A DNA stretch of 64,000 nt. Source: Bifidobacterium stellenboschense. Its GTDB lineage: Bacteria; Actinomycetota; Actinomycetes; Actinomycetales; Bifidobacteriaceae. Below, in pieces: positions 44,461-55,020 of the stretch. The stretch spans positions 1 through 64,000 of the forward strand of contig NZ_JGZP01000012.1 of NCBI RefSeq assembly GCF_000741785.1. Direction: 5' to 3'. The position numbers and the translations under genes are program-made. Position 1 is the first letter of the stretch; every line of letters begins with the position of its first letter. The notes beneath the pieces are model-generated. The model was not told where the DNA came from and did no database searches. It was given only the letters and a program-made list of their open reading frames with translations.

Positions 44461-47400
44461 ATGGAATCGCTGGAGAACAAGATAGGCAGGAACACAGGCA
44501 ACATAGGCAAGGTGCTGGTGGCGTTGATCGCCGCCGTGGCGATGCTGCTGACGGGCGTGAACCTCACGCCGTCCGCGGTCGCGGCGGAGACGGTCTACAA
44601 TCCCGACGCACCGGCCGTCGAGGTCACAAGCGGCGTGACCGTCGACGTCTACAAGGACAAGAACCATACGCAGAAGTTCGATCCGAACACCGACAAGGCC
44701 ACGGTCGGCCAGACGTTCTACGGGTCCATCAGCTTCGACTTCGCCGACGAACAGAAGCCCACGCTCGACAGCCCGAACCGCTCCTACACGTTCCCGAAGA
44801 ACATCGACGTGAAGGACGTGAAGACCTCCACGCTCTACGACAAGGACGGCAACGTGGCCGGCACGTGGCAGATCGCGGACGGCGTGGTCACCGCGCATTG
44901 GAACAAGGACTGGCTCACCCAGCACCCCTCCGAGATCACCTCGTACGTGAGCTTCGACTTCACGCTCGGCGAGGACGCCGGCGGCGACGGCAACCAGGAG
45001 CACATCACGTTCCCCGGTGGCGGCGGCGACATCACCATCACCATCGACAAGTCCAAGGTGAACGGCCAGAAGAACTACACGATCAACGACGACGGCACCG
45101 TCACGTTCACCGTCACCCTGAAACCCCAGTTCGACGTGACGAACATGGTCGTCACCGACACGATGGGCTCCAACTTCACGTTCGTCGACGGCACCTTCCA
45201 GCTCGACGGCCAGCCCGTCAACGCCGCGATTGAGGGGCGGAAAGCCACCATCGCCCTCGGCGATCTCGCCAAGGCCGACAAGAACGGCTACCAGCTCACC
45301 TACAAGGCGAAGCTCACCGACGAGGCGAAGAAGACGCTCGCGCAGGGCGGCAAGCTCGATGACGCCCAGAACACCGCGCAATGGACGTGGAACGGCGCCG
45401 ACAAGCCCGGCGAGGCGGACGTCACGCCGAACCTCAGCTACAAGATGATCCACAAGAACGACGGCACCGGCACCGCCTCCGACATCAAGTGGACCGTCGA
45501 ACTCAACACCGGCAACCTCAAGGCCGACATGGGCGGCTACGTGTTCACCGACGCCATCAAAGACGGCCAGCACTACACCGGCACGTACGAGGTCATCAAG
45601 GGCACCGACTGGAAGAACCCCGTCGCCTCCGGCACGCTCGACGCCTCCGCGAAGAGCTTCACCTACACGTTCCCCGCCGACGCGGGCGCGCAGACCTACT
45701 ACATCGTGTACCACACCGCGCTCGATGACGCCTCGTCGACCGCCACGGTGAACAACGACGCGAAGATCACCCCGCCCGATCCGAGCGACCGGCCCGGCGG
45801 CGAGGACTCCGGCAAGTACACGCCGAAGGACACCAACACATACGTCACCAAGAAGCTCGACACCGATCAGGCCGCCATCGCCGCCAACGGCAAGGCCACG
45901 TGGACGTCCACCGTGGAGTTCTCCAAGATGGCCGCCGGCACCGACCCGTCCAAGGTGACGTTCACCGACAAGCTCTCCGAGCCCGACGGCGCCACGTTCA
46001 CGTTCGACGGCAAACCGACGCTCACGATCGGCGACACGACGCTCGCCGAAGGCGTCGACTACACGCTCGCCTACAACAAGACGAACGACCAGTTCACCAT
46101 CACGTTCAAGGCGACCGACACGCTCAAGGCCGCCGTCGGCAAGCAGGACGTGACCGTCCGCTACGCCACCACGAGCGACAAGACGCCCGGCACGTACAAG
46201 AACACGGCCAGCGTGAAGGTCAACGGCAAGACCACCTCCGCCAGCGACTCCTACGACATCGAGAACACGAACCTCGTGTCCAAGACCGGCTCGATGAAGT
46301 GGGTCAAGGACTTCGACTGGTCGACGATCGACCCGAACGACGCCACCAAGGGCGCGTGGGTCGCCACGTGGAAGGTGACCGTCAACGAGGACGACGACCC
46401 GTACAACGGCGTCGGCAAGACCGAGCTCGACGGCAAGCCGATCGTCGTCAACGACACCCTCCCCCAGGGCATGAGCTACGTGCCCGGCGGCACCTACAAG
46501 GTGCAGGCCGGCTATAATCCGGGCGCCTTCGACAAGCAGGACCTCGACGCGGTCATGACGAACGCGAACGGCACGCTCACGTTCACGATTCCCACCAGCG
46601 GCGTCGTGCAGACCGACGGCTCCGACAAGGCGTATGCCGTGCTCACCTACTCCACCGCCGCCAAGACCACCGGCGGCGCGGTCTCCTTCACCAACACGGC
46701 GACCGCCGACTCCGGCAGCACCCACTTCGGCGAGGATTCCAGCACCGTGACCGGCGACAGCAAGGTCATCGACAAGTCCGCCGCGCAGATCAAGGACCTC
46801 AACCGCGTGCGCTACACCATCAAGGTGAACCCGCAGGGCGCCGACCTCATCAAGAATGCGGACACCGTCACCCTGTCCGACGTGATGGACGCCGAAGGCA
46901 CGTTCATCCCCGCCTCGCTCACCGTCACCAACAGCAACACGGGCGCCACGCTCATCGTGCCCGTCAAGGTCGAGGACGTGACCGACGCGAACGGGAACCC
47001 CACCACCAAGCTCACGCTCACCCTGCCGGACTCCACGCCCGTCACCGTGACCTATGACGTGAAGCCCAACGGCAAGCCCGGCGACAAGGTGAACCTCACC
47101 AACACGGCCACGCTGGAAGGCGTCGCCAACGGCGAGGACATCAACAAGAAGGACTGGACCGTCACCAACCCGAACTCCGGCACCGACGGCGCCGCCGGCT
47201 CGATCTCCATCACCAAGACCGACGCCGACGACCTCTCCCGCAAGCTCGCCGGCGCGAAGTTCGCGCTCTACACGGTCGACATGAACAGGCTGTCCGGCAC
47301 GCACGTCACCTTCGACCAGGTGAAGACCGCCGCCACGCGGTCCGGCGGCGAGGTCACCACCGACGCCAACGGCGTCGCCACGTTCGGCTCCGCCGACAAG

Positions 47401-50400
47401 CCGCTCGAGACCAACACGCTCTACTACTTCGTGGAGACCCAAGCCCCCACCGGCACGGACGGCACCGCCTACGAGCTCGACTCCACGCCGCGCTACTTCA
47501 TGCTCCCCGGCACGGACGCCGAACAGGCCGCGAACGCGCTGGACCGCGCCAAGGGCTTCGGCCTCGCCGTCTCCGACGGCACGTCGTTCAACATGTACGA
47601 CAAGCGCAAGCCCGCCGCCGTAAAGGGCTCCGTCACCCTGTACAAGCAGCTGACCGGCCGCGCATGGAGCGATTCCGACACGTTCACGTTCCAGCTCGCC
47701 GCGGACGCCGCGAACAGCAAGGGCGTGGGCGAGGCCGCGCTCAAGGCCGCCATGCCCGCCGACGCCACCGCCACCGTCGGCAAGACCGGCGACGGCGCCG
47801 ACGGCAGCGCCTCGCCGTTCACGTTCGGCGACTTCACGTTCCCCGAACCCGGCACCTACGCCTACACGGTCAAGGAGGCCGGCAAGGGCGGCGACGGCAT
47901 GACCGTCGACACCCGTACCGCGAACGTCGTGTTCACCGTCACGCGCAACGCCTCCGGCAAGCTCGAGATCAAGGGCGGCCAGGCGAAGATCGAGGGCATC
48001 GACGAGAACCACGGCGACTGGACGTTCGACAACACGTACAAGCCCACGCCGGTCACGACCTCCGGCGCCATCAAGGTGCAGAAGACGCTCACCGGCCGCC
48101 AGTGGCGTGACGGCGATTCGTTCGAGTTCCGCCTGCAGCCGGCGGCGCCCACCGAGGACGCTCCGCTGCCCGCGGGCGCGAAGAACGGCTACGCCTCGCT
48201 CACGGTGACCGACGGCAAGACGCATGCGTTCGGCGACATCACCTACGACAGGGCCGGCGAATACCACTACACCGTGTTCGAGCGCACGCCCACCGCGAAC
48301 AGCGGCGAGCACGCCATCCCCGGCGTCGACTATTCGAACGCGCTGTACGACGTGACGGTCACCATCACCGATGACGGCAACGGCAAGCTGTCCAACGGCG
48401 GCGTCGTCATGACCAAGGCGCAGAACGACGACGGCACGTCCGCCGGCAATGTCGCGGTCGACGGCAACGTCGCGGCCGTGACCAACGTCTTCAAGGCGCA
48501 GGAGGCCAACCTCGGCCTGCTCGTCACCAAGAAGTACGCCGATGAGACCGGTTCCAAGCCGCTGACCGACAGCATGTTCTCGTTCACGCTCACTGCGCAG
48601 GACGGCGCCCCGCTGCCTGACGGCGCCACCGGCGATTCCGCCACGGCGAACGTCACCAGTGCCGGCGTCGCCTCGTTCGGCCTCATCAAGCTCACATCCG
48701 CCCGCGACGACGGCAAGACCTACGAGTACACGCTCAAGGAGAACGTGCCCGCGGGCGCCACGCCCAGCGCCGACGGCAGGACCGCCACGCTGAACGGCAT
48801 GACCTACGACCTCACCGCCTACACGGTGAAGGTCAAGGTCGGCCTCACCGAGGACAAGGACGGCAGGCAGGTGCTCGGCTACACCACCACCATCCTCGAT
48901 GCGAACGGCAACGCGGTCGACCCGTCCAAGCTCGACAACGGCCGCCCCGTGTTCTCCAACACCTATGATCTGACGCCGGCCGAGACGTCCGTCGCCGGGC
49001 GCAAGACCCTGACCGGCCGCGACATGGATCCGAACGAGACGTTCACGTTCCGTCTCGCCGCCGCCTCCGACAACACGGATGCCGCCAAGGCCGCCCGTGC
49101 CGGACTGAAGGACGACTCCATCGTCCTCGGCTCCGACAAGAAGGCCGACACGCTTGAGACCACCGTCACCGGAGCGAAGGACGGACAGCCCGCCGCATTC
49201 ACCTTCGACGGCCTCCACTTCAGCAAGCCGGGCGTCTTCAAGTTCGCGGTCACCGAGGCCGGCAACGTGAAGACCGGCACGCAGAAGGACGAGCACGTCG
49301 GAAACGTCACGGTCACGGTGAAGGACAACGGCGACGGCACGCTCGCCATCGCCTCCACCGTCTACGACAACGCCGCGGCGACGACCGACGCCGACAAGTC
49401 CGCGACCGACGCGTCCACGTTCACCAACGCCTACGCGCCCGCCGGACACGCGTTCTTCCTGCTCCACAAGAAGATCACCGCCGCCGAGGGCTCCGTCGCG
49501 CCGCAACTCAAGGCCAACGCGTACACCTTCGGTCTGTACCAGGGCGACGGCACGGACGGCAAGACGCCGATACAGACCGCGACGAACACGGCTCCCGCAG
49601 CCGGCGAAGCCTCCGGCCACGTCACCTTCAACTGGATCGACTACACGCCCGCGTCGCTCAACCAGGCCGTGACCGACGGCTACGCCACCTATGACGCCGC
49701 CGCGAAGACCTGGACGCTGACCTACACGGCGGCCGAACTCGGTCCCGACGGCCAGACTCCGGCCAAGACCGGCGACGTGAAGGACGGCATCGCCTACGAC
49801 GCGTCGACCCGCACCATCACGGTGACCGTCAAGGACGCCGGCAGCGGCACGCTGCAGACCTCCTACACGATCAGCGGCAATGGCTCGAACACGTCCGGCG
49901 CCACCGACTCCGAGGACACCGCGTTCGACAACATGTACACGCCCACGTCCGCCACCGCCGAACTGCACGCGCAGAAGAAGCTCGACGGCCGCGACTGGAA
50001 GACCGACGGCACCGACCGCTTCGACTTCAAGCTCGAAGCCGTGGGCGGCACGCTCGCCGCGAACAAGGCGACCGTCGCCAAGGCCGACGTGCCGATGCCT
50101 GCGGGCGCACAGAACGGCGTGCTCACGCACACCGCCACCAACGGCGACGTGTTCGGCTTCGGCCAGATGACCTACACGAAGGCCGGCACCTACGTGTACA
50201 ACATCAGCGAGGTCCAGCCCTCGGCGGCCGACGCCCTCCCCGGCGTCAGCTACTCCACCGACCTCTACCGCGCCACCGTCACCGTGACCGATGACGGCGC
50301 CGGCAAGCTGACCGCCAAGACCGCCATGGAGCTCGTCTCCAAGGTCGATCCTGATTCCGCCAAGCAGGGCAAGGCCGTCAAGGCCGACCCCGCCACCGGC

Positions 50401-53400
50401 GATCCGGTCGCGACGATCACCAACACGTACGCTAAGCTCTCCCAGAACTGGAGCCCGAAGGTCTATAAGTCCTACACCGATCTGAGCGGAGCCAACCCGC
50501 TCACCGCCGGCAAGTTCAAGTTCACGCTCACACCGGTCAAGAACGCGCCGCTCCACGTGGTCGACGCCTCCGGCAAGGTGACCGAAGCCACGAGCCTCAC
50601 GGCCGAAAACGCCGCCAACGGCGAGGCCGCGTTCAAGGACGTGCAGTTCACCGACGCCGACCTCGCGGCGGACGGCGGCGCGAAGACCTACCGCTATGAG
50701 ATCGCCGAGGCCAAGGGCTCCGAAGCCGGCATGGCCTATGACACGACCGTCTACACGGTCGACGTCACGGTCGCGGTCGACGGCAACGGCTACCTCACCG
50801 TCGCCCCCGCGTTCAAGTACGAGAACGGCGACCCGGTCCCGGCCGACAGAATCGACACCGGACGCCCCGTGTTCACGAACACGTACACGCCCACCAAGGT
50901 CGCCGCGCGGCTCAAGGCCCACAAGACCCTGAACGGCGCGACGCTCAAGGACGGCCAGTTCACGTTCCAGCTGTACGACGGCGTCCAGTTCGGCGACGGC
51001 GACCAGACGAAGCTGCTCCAGACGAAGGCCAACGACGCGAACGGCGACGTCACCTTCGACGGGCTCGACTTCGACACGACCGGCACGCACACGTACTCCA
51101 TCCGCGAGGTCGTGCCCGCCGACGCCGTGAACGACGTCAGGAACGGCATCACCTACGACCACACGTGGCAGTACGTGCAGGTCAAGGTGACGCTCGACAA
51201 GACGGCCGGCGCGCTCAAGGCCGCCGTCACCGACGCGAACAGCGGCACCGGCACCGCCGAGTTCACGAACACCTACGACGCGGCCGGCGCGGCCACGCTC
51301 GGCGCGAAGAAGGACTTCAGGAACTCGGACGGCTCCGCCCGCCCGATCCTGGAGAACGACTTCACGTTCCAGCTGCATGAAGGCGCGACCACGACCGGCA
51401 AGGTCCTCCAGACCAAGGCCGCCAGGACCGACGGTTCCGTGACGTTCGACCCGATCGCCTACAAGCTGGGCGACCTGGGCGGCGCGAAGTCGAAGACGTT
51501 CACCTACACCGTGAACGAGGTCACGCCCGCCGGCAACGGCAAGCTGCCCGGCGTCACCTACGACACCGCCGGCCACACCTACACGGTGACCGTCACCAAC
51601 GCCGGCAACGGCAAGCTCACCACCACGGTGAAGGTCGACGGCAAGTCCGGCGTCCAGCAGCCGACGTTCACCAACACCTACGCCGCGGCCGGCCAGACCG
51701 CCATCGCCGGCGTCAAGAAGGTGACCGGTGACGATGGCAGCGACCAGACCGCGCACTTCGCGAACGCGTTCACGTTCACGCTCACCGGCAAGGACGGCGC
51801 CCCCATCCACGTGGACGGCACCGGCTCCGACGCGGGCAAGCTCGTCGACAAGACCAAGCTCACCGCGTCCAACACCGCGGCCGGCGTCGTGGACTTCGGC
51901 ACGCTGCACTACACGCTCGCCGACCTGGCCGACGTCACGCCCGCCGCCGACGGCACCCGCTCCAAGACCTTCACCTATGAGGTCTCGGAGGATGCCAAGA
52001 CCGTCGCAGGCGTCACCAACGACGCGACCACGACGCACGACTTCACCGTCACGGTGAAGGACGACGGTACCGGCAAGCTCGACGTGACCACCGCGCCCGC
52101 CGACACGGCCAACCTGTTCTCCTTCACGAACACGTACGCCGCCTCCGCCACCCTCACCCTCACCGGCACGAAGACCATGACCGGCCGCAAACTCACCGCG
52201 AACGACCGGTACACGTTCGACGTGTACGAAGGCACGGACGCCACCGGCACCCCGGTCGCCACCGGCACCAGCGACGCCACCGGCAAGATCACGTTCGACA
52301 AGGCCCTGAGCTACACGCTCAAGGATCTCGGGGACCACACGTACACGGTCGTCGAATCCGAAACGAACCTTCCCGGCGGCGTGACCGCCGTGACCCGCAC
52401 GCACACGTTCACCGTGAACGTGGCGGACACGGATCACAACGGCACGCTCAAGCTCACCACGAGCGGCCTCGACGCGGACGGCAAGAACGGTCTCGCGTTC
52501 GAGAACAACTACACGACCACGGACTCCACCCCGATCGAGTTCAAGGGCGTGAAGCTGCTCGACGGCGGCGACTACGACACCACCCTCGCCCAGCTCAAGG
52601 GCCGGTTCACGTTCACGCTCAAAGGCAAGGACGGCGCGCCGCTCCACGTGCTCGGCGCGGACGGCAAGACCGCCACCGACAAGACCGAAGTCACCGCGAA
52701 GAACGATGATGCCGGCAACGTCGACTTCGGCAAGGTCGTCTACCACTTCGCCGACCTCGCTGGCCGGACCGACCGCACGCTCACGTACACCGTCACCGAA
52801 TCCGGCGACGTCGCGGGCGTCACGAACGACGCGGACCTCACGCGCGAATTCACCGTCACGTTGCACGACAACGGCGACGGCACGATGAGCGCCACCGCAG
52901 ACCCGGCCACCGGTGCTCTGTTCTCCTTCGAGAACACGTACTCCGGCGGCGCCACGACCGACGCGTTCGACTTCACGAAGACGCTCGACGGCCGTGCGCT
53001 CGACAAGGGCGAGTTCACGTTCACCCTCACCGGCGCGATCGGCGCGGACGGTTCCACCGCCCCGATGCCCGAAGGCGCGAAGGACGGCGTCAAGACCGTC
53101 ACGAATGCCGCGGACGGCAAGGTCTCCTTCGGCGAGATCACGTACGACAAGCCCGGCACCTACGCGTACACCGTGCGCGAAACCGCCGGCGACCTGGGCG
53201 GCGTGACCTACGACGACACCGTGTACACCGTCACCGTCACCGTCACGGACAACCATGACGGCACGATGACCGCCACGCACGCGATCGCCCGCACCACGCA
53301 GTCCGCCGGTTCCACCTCGAACGGTTCGGACGCCGCCGACGGCACGGTCGAATCCACGCCCGTCAAGGACGAGGATGCCGTGTTCGCCAACACGTACGCG

Positions 53401-53910
53401 CCCGCACCCACCGAATTCACGTTCACGGCCACCAAGACCATCAAGGGCCGTGACTTGAAGGACGGCGAATTCACGTTCGAGCTGCGCGACGCGGACGGCA
53501 AGACCATCCAGACCGCGAAGAACTCGGCGGACGGCGCGATCGCGTTCACGCCGATCACGTTCGACAAGGCGGGCGAATACACGTACACGATCCGCGAGTC
53601 GAAGGGCGACGCGACCGGCGTCACCTACGACACCACCGTGTACACGGCCAAGGTGACCGTCACCGACAACCTCGACGGCACGATGACCGCCACCGCCGCC
53701 TACCAGTCCGGCCTGTTCGGTCGCGACCACAAGGCGCCCGCGTTCGAGAACACGTACACGCCGCCGCTGAGCACCACCGGCGCCGGCGTGGCCATGCCCG
53801 CCCTGATCGCCCTGCTGCTGCTCGGCGGGGGAGCGGCGATCCTCATGGCGGAACGCCGCAGGCGCGACGTGGCCGGCACCGGCACGGCGAACGGACGCCA
53901 CCGCCGGTAG
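44461..53910 (+). CDS. giant isopeptide-module cell-wall adhesin
   Basis: Secreted wall protein of 3149 residues, the largest single-frame gene in the window. The signal peptide ends near SAVAAETVYNP (about residue 42). A nonrepetitive adhesive region follows to about 910, then one SpaA/Cna_B-like domain (ITKTDADDLSRKLAGAKFALY). About 14 modules of about 150 residues then run from 1055 to about 3100. Each module opens with a variant of TLTGRxxxDxxFTF, has a TYDKPGTYxYTVxE strand and ends in a FxNTY motif, like pilin isopeptide-linkage (FctA/Spy0128-type) domains with Lys-Asn crosslinks. The C-terminus has LSTTGAG, a hydrophobic helix and ERRRRDV, a sorting signal variant. ATG 44461 has AAGGGG upstream. 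Expression is probably switched by the upstream G tract. The ligand is unknown. Confidence 0.85.
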   Translation: MESLENKIGRNTGNIGKVLVALIAAVAMLLTGVNLTPSAVAAETVYNPDAPAVEVTSGVTVDVYKDKNHTQKFDPNTDKATVGQTFYGSISFDFADEQKPTLDSPNRSYTFPKNIDVKDVKTSTLYDKDGNVAGTWQIADGVVTAHWNKDWLTQHPSEITSYVSFDFTLGEDAGGDGNQEHITFPGGGGDITITIDKSKVNGQKNYTINDDGTVTFTVTLKPQFDVTNMVVTDTMGSNFTFVDGTFQLDGQPVNAAIEGRKATIALGDLAKADKNGYQLTYKAKLTDEAKKTLAQGGKLDDAQNTAQWTWNGADKPGEADVTPNLSYKMIHKNDGTGTASDIKWTVELNTGNLKADMGGYVFTDAIKDGQHYTGTYEVIKGTDWKNPVASGTLDASAKSFTYTFPADAGAQTYYIVYHTALDDASSTATVNNDAKITPPDPSDRPGGEDSGKYTPKDTNTYVTKKLDTDQAAIAANGKATWTSTVEFSKMAAGTDPSKVTFTDKLSEPDGATFTFDGKPTLTIGDTTLAEGVDYTLAYNKTNDQFTITFKATDTLKAAVGKQDVTVRYATTSDKTPGTYKNTASVKVNGKTTSASDSYDIENTNLVSKTGSMKWVKDFDWSTIDPNDATKGAWVATWKVTVNEDDDPYNGVGKTELDGKPIVVNDTLPQGMSYVPGGTYKVQAGYNPGAFDKQDLDAVMTNANGTLTFTIPTSGVVQTDGSDKAYAVLTYSTAAKTTGGAVSFTNTATADSGSTHFGEDSSTVTGDSKVIDKSAAQIKDLNRVRYTIKVNPQGADLIKNADTVTLSDVMDAEGTFIPASLTVTNSNTGATLIVPVKVEDVTDANGNPTTKLTLTLPDSTPVTVTYDVKPNGKPGDKVNLTNTATLEGVANGEDINKKDWTVTNPNSGTDGAAGSISITKTDADDLSRKLAGAKFALYTVDMNRLSGTHVTFDQVKTAATRSGGEVTTDANGVATFGSADKPLETNTLYYFVETQAPTGTDGTAYELDSTPRYFMLPGTDAEQAANALDRAKGFGLAVSDGTSFNMYDKRKPAAVKGSVTLYKQLTGRAWSDSDTFTFQLAADAANSKGVGEAALKAAMPADATATVGKTGDGADGSASPFTFGDFTFPEPGTYAYTVKEAGKGGDGMTVDTRTANVVFTVTRNASGKLEIKGGQAKIEGIDENHGDWTFDNTYKPTPVTTSGAIKVQKTLTGRQWRDGDSFEFRLQPAAPTEDAPLPAGAKNGYASLTVTDGKTHAFGDITYDRAGEYHYTVFERTPTANSGEHAIPGVDYSNALYDVTVTITDDGNGKLSNGGVVMTKAQNDDGTSAGNVAVDGNVAAVTNVFKAQEANLGLLVTKKYADETGSKPLTDSMFSFTLTAQDGAPLPDGATGDSATANVTSAGVASFGLIKLTSARDDGKTYEYTLKENVPAGATPSADGRTATLNGMTYDLTAYTVKVKVGLTEDKDGRQVLGYTTTILDANGNAVDPSKLDNGRPVFSNTYDLTPAETSVAGRKTLTGRDMDPNETFTFRLAAASDNTDAAKAARAGLKDDSIVLGSDKKADTLETTVTGAKDGQPAAFTFDGLHFSKPGVFKFAVTEAGNVKTGTQKDEHVGNVTVTVKDNGDGTLAIASTVYDNAAATTDADKSATDASTFTNAYAPAGHAFFLLHKKITAAEGSVAPQLKANAYTFGLYQGDGTDGKTPIQTATNTAPAAGEASGHVTFNWIDYTPASLNQAVTDGYATYDAAAKTWTLTYTAAELGPDGQTPAKTGDVKDGIAYDASTRTITVTVKDAGSGTLQTSYTISGNGSNTSGATDSEDTAFDNMYTPTSATAELHAQKKLDGRDWKTDGTDRFDFKLEAVGGTLAANKATVAKADVPMPAGAQNGVLTHTATNGDVFGFGQMTYTKAGTYVYNISEVQPSAADALPGVSYSTDLYRATVTVTDDGAGKLTAKTAMELVSKVDPDSAKQGKAVKADPATGDPVATITNTYAKLSQNWSPKVYKSYTDLSGANPLTAGKFKFTLTPVKNAPLHVVDASGKVTEATSLTAENAANGEAAFKDVQFTDADLAADGGAKTYRYEIAEAKGSEAGMAYDTTVYTVDVTVAVDGNGYLTVAPAFKYENGDPVPADRIDTGRPVFTNTYTPTKVAARLKAHKTLNGATLKDGQFTFQLYDGVQFGDGDQTKLLQTKANDANGDVTFDGLDFDTTGTHTYSIREVVPADAVNDVRNGITYDHTWQYVQVKVTLDKTAGALKAAVTDANSGTGTAEFTNTYDAAGAATLGAKKDFRNSDGSARPILENDFTFQLHEGATTTGKVLQTKAARTDGSVTFDPIAYKLGDLGGAKSKTFTYTVNEVTPAGNGKLPGVTYDTAGHTYTVTVTNAGNGKLTTTVKVDGKSGVQQPTFTNTYAAAGQTAIAGVKKVTGDDGSDQTAHFANAFTFTLTGKDGAPIHVDGTGSDAGKLVDKTKLTASNTAAGVVDFGTLHYTLADLADVTPAADGTRSKTFTYEVSEDAKTVAGVTNDATTTHDFTVTVKDDGTGKLDVTTAPADTANLFSFTNTYAASATLTLTGTKTMTGRKLTANDRYTFDVYEGTDATGTPVATGTSDATGKITFDKALSYTLKDLGDHTYTVVESETNLPGGVTAVTRTHTFTVNVADTDHNGTLKLTTSGLDADGKNGLAFENNYTTTDSTPIEFKGVKLLDGGDYDTTLAQLKGRFTFTLKGKDGAPLHVLGADGKTATDKTEVTAKNDDAGNVDFGKVVYHFADLAGRTDRTLTYTVTESGDVAGVTNDADLTREFTVTLHDNGDGTMSATADPATGALFSFENTYSGGATTDAFDFTKTLDGRALDKGEFTFTLTGAIGADGSTAPMPEGAKDGVKTVTNAADGKVSFGEITYDKPGTYAYTVRETAGDLGGVTYDDTVYTVTVTVTDNHDGTMTATHAIARTTQSAGSTSNGSDAADGTVESTPVKDEDAVFANTYAPAPTEFTFTATKTIKGRDLKDGEFTFELRDADGKTIQTAKNSADGAIAFTPITFDKAGEYTYTIRESKGDATGVTYDTTVYTAKVTVTDNLDGTMTATAAYQSGLFGRDHKAPAFENTYTPPLSTTGAGVAMPALIALLLLGGGAAILMAERRRRDVAGTGTANGRHRR

Positions 53911-53932
53911 GTGATGTTCGCCTGACTTGATG

Positions 53933-53973
53933 ACCGTGCCCGTGAAGTCTACGCTGGACTTCACGGGCACGGT
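53933..53973 (+). terminator. adhesin terminator
   Basis: A perfect 17-bp stem (ACCGTGCCCGTGAAGTC / GACTTCACGGGCACGGT) with a seven-base loop, followed by CGTTTCG. It starts 22 bases after the adhesin stop. Confidence 0.88.
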
Positions 53974-54052
53974 CGTTTCGTATATGTTCGCATACGGTCG
54001 GTCGTGCGCAACGTGACATCAACGGGAAACCACGGAAGGACAAGGACGCATC

Positions 54053-54919
54053 ATGGCGCTGTACCGTAATCTGGGACCATTCTCCACCACCGCGATCGGA
54101 CACGGCGAAATGCCGCTGACCATCGAGAACAACCGCGGGCATGAGGTCGGCATCGAGACGCTGCACGCCTCGCTCGACGCCGGCTGCCGCCACATCGACA
54201 CCGCGTGGGCGTACTACACGCCCGGCGAGGAGGAACAGACCGGCGAGAAGCTCGTGCACGAGGCACTCGACACGTGGAAGGGGCCGAAGAGCGAGGTGAC
54301 CGTCGCCACGAAGATCGGACTGCGTCGCGTGTGGGGCGAACACGGCGAGCCGCTGTGGCCGCGCGACGGCAAACCGGAGCATCTCATCGAATACGGCAAG
54401 CAGTCGGCGATGGCGCTCGGCGTCGACACCATCGACCTGTTGTACCTGCACCGCCACGATCCGGAAGTGCCGTACAACGAGTCCATCGAAGCGCTGAAGC
54501 AGCTCGTCGACGAGGGCGTGGCCCGCGTGGCCGGCGTGTCCAACGCGTCGATCGAACAGATCGACATCGCGCGTTCGATCCTCGGCGACAAGCTCGTCGC
54601 CGTGCAGAACCAGTATTCGCCGATCCACCTGGAGACGCAGGACACGCTCGACTACTGCGCGAAGCTCGGCCTCGCGTTCGTGTGTTGGAGCCCGCTCGGC
54701 GGCTACCGCCACCCGTACGACGAATCCAAGTTCGACCCGTTCCGCGAGGTCGCGGCCGCGCACGGCGTGAGCTACCAGCAGGTCACGCTCGCGTGGGAGC
54801 TCGCCAAGGGCGACCACATGTTCGTCATCCCCGGCGCCCACCGCCCCGAGACGATCCTCGACTCCCTCAAGGCCGACCAGCTCGAACTCACGGAAGAGGA
54901 CCTCGCCAAGCTCGGCTGA
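54053..54919 (+). CDS. aldo/keto reductase
   Basis: NAD(P)H-dependent reductase of 288 residues with a TIM-barrel fold. The catalytic set is visible: Asp in HIDTAWAYYT with the Tyr, Lys in VTVATKIGL and His in LLYLHRHDP. GVSNASIEQIDIA and the cofactor-side VIPGAHRPETILDSL motif complete the family pattern. The physiological substrate cannot be inferred. It is a single-gene unit between the adhesin and a convergent MocR regulator gene. The start is at 54053 behind AAGGACGC. Confidence 0.92.
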   Translation: MALYRNLGPFSTTAIGHGEMPLTIENNRGHEVGIETLHASLDAGCRHIDTAWAYYTPGEEEQTGEKLVHEALDTWKGPKSEVTVATKIGLRRVWGEHGEPLWPRDGKPEHLIEYGKQSAMALGVDTIDLLYLHRHDPEVPYNESIEALKQLVDEGVARVAGVSNASIEQIDIARSILGDKLVAVQNQYSPIHLETQDTLDYCAKLGLAFVCWSPLGGYRHPYDESKFDPFREVAAAHGVSYQQVTLAWELAKGDHMFVIPGAHRPETILDSLKADQLELTEEDLAKLG

Positions 54920-54957
54920 TTCATCGCCTCACGGCTGTCGCCGTTCGGCCTCGCCTA

Positions 54958-54980
54958 CGGACGGTCCACCGGACCGTCCG
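54958..54980. terminator. hairpin between convergent genes
   Basis: CGGACGGTCC-ACC-GGACCGTCCG, a perfect 10-bp stem between the aldo/keto reductase and MocR 3' ends. It is flanked by a 19-bp direct repeat (CGCCAAGCTCGGCTGATTC at 54904 and 54996) that copies the last codons and stop of the reductase gene. No T run. Confidence 0.55.
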
Positions 54981-55020
54981 CTTGACGGCTCGGCCCGCCA
55001 AGCTCGGCTGATTCCCGGCC

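Noticed and set aside
44347-53970. A 3207-codon open frame on the minus strand opposite the giant adhesin
   Set aside because: The GC-rich codon use of the plus-strand gene avoids the triplets that would be stops on the other strand. The protein read there is low-complexity Gly/Val/Arg/Glu sequence with no signal peptide, domains or Shine-Dalgarno.
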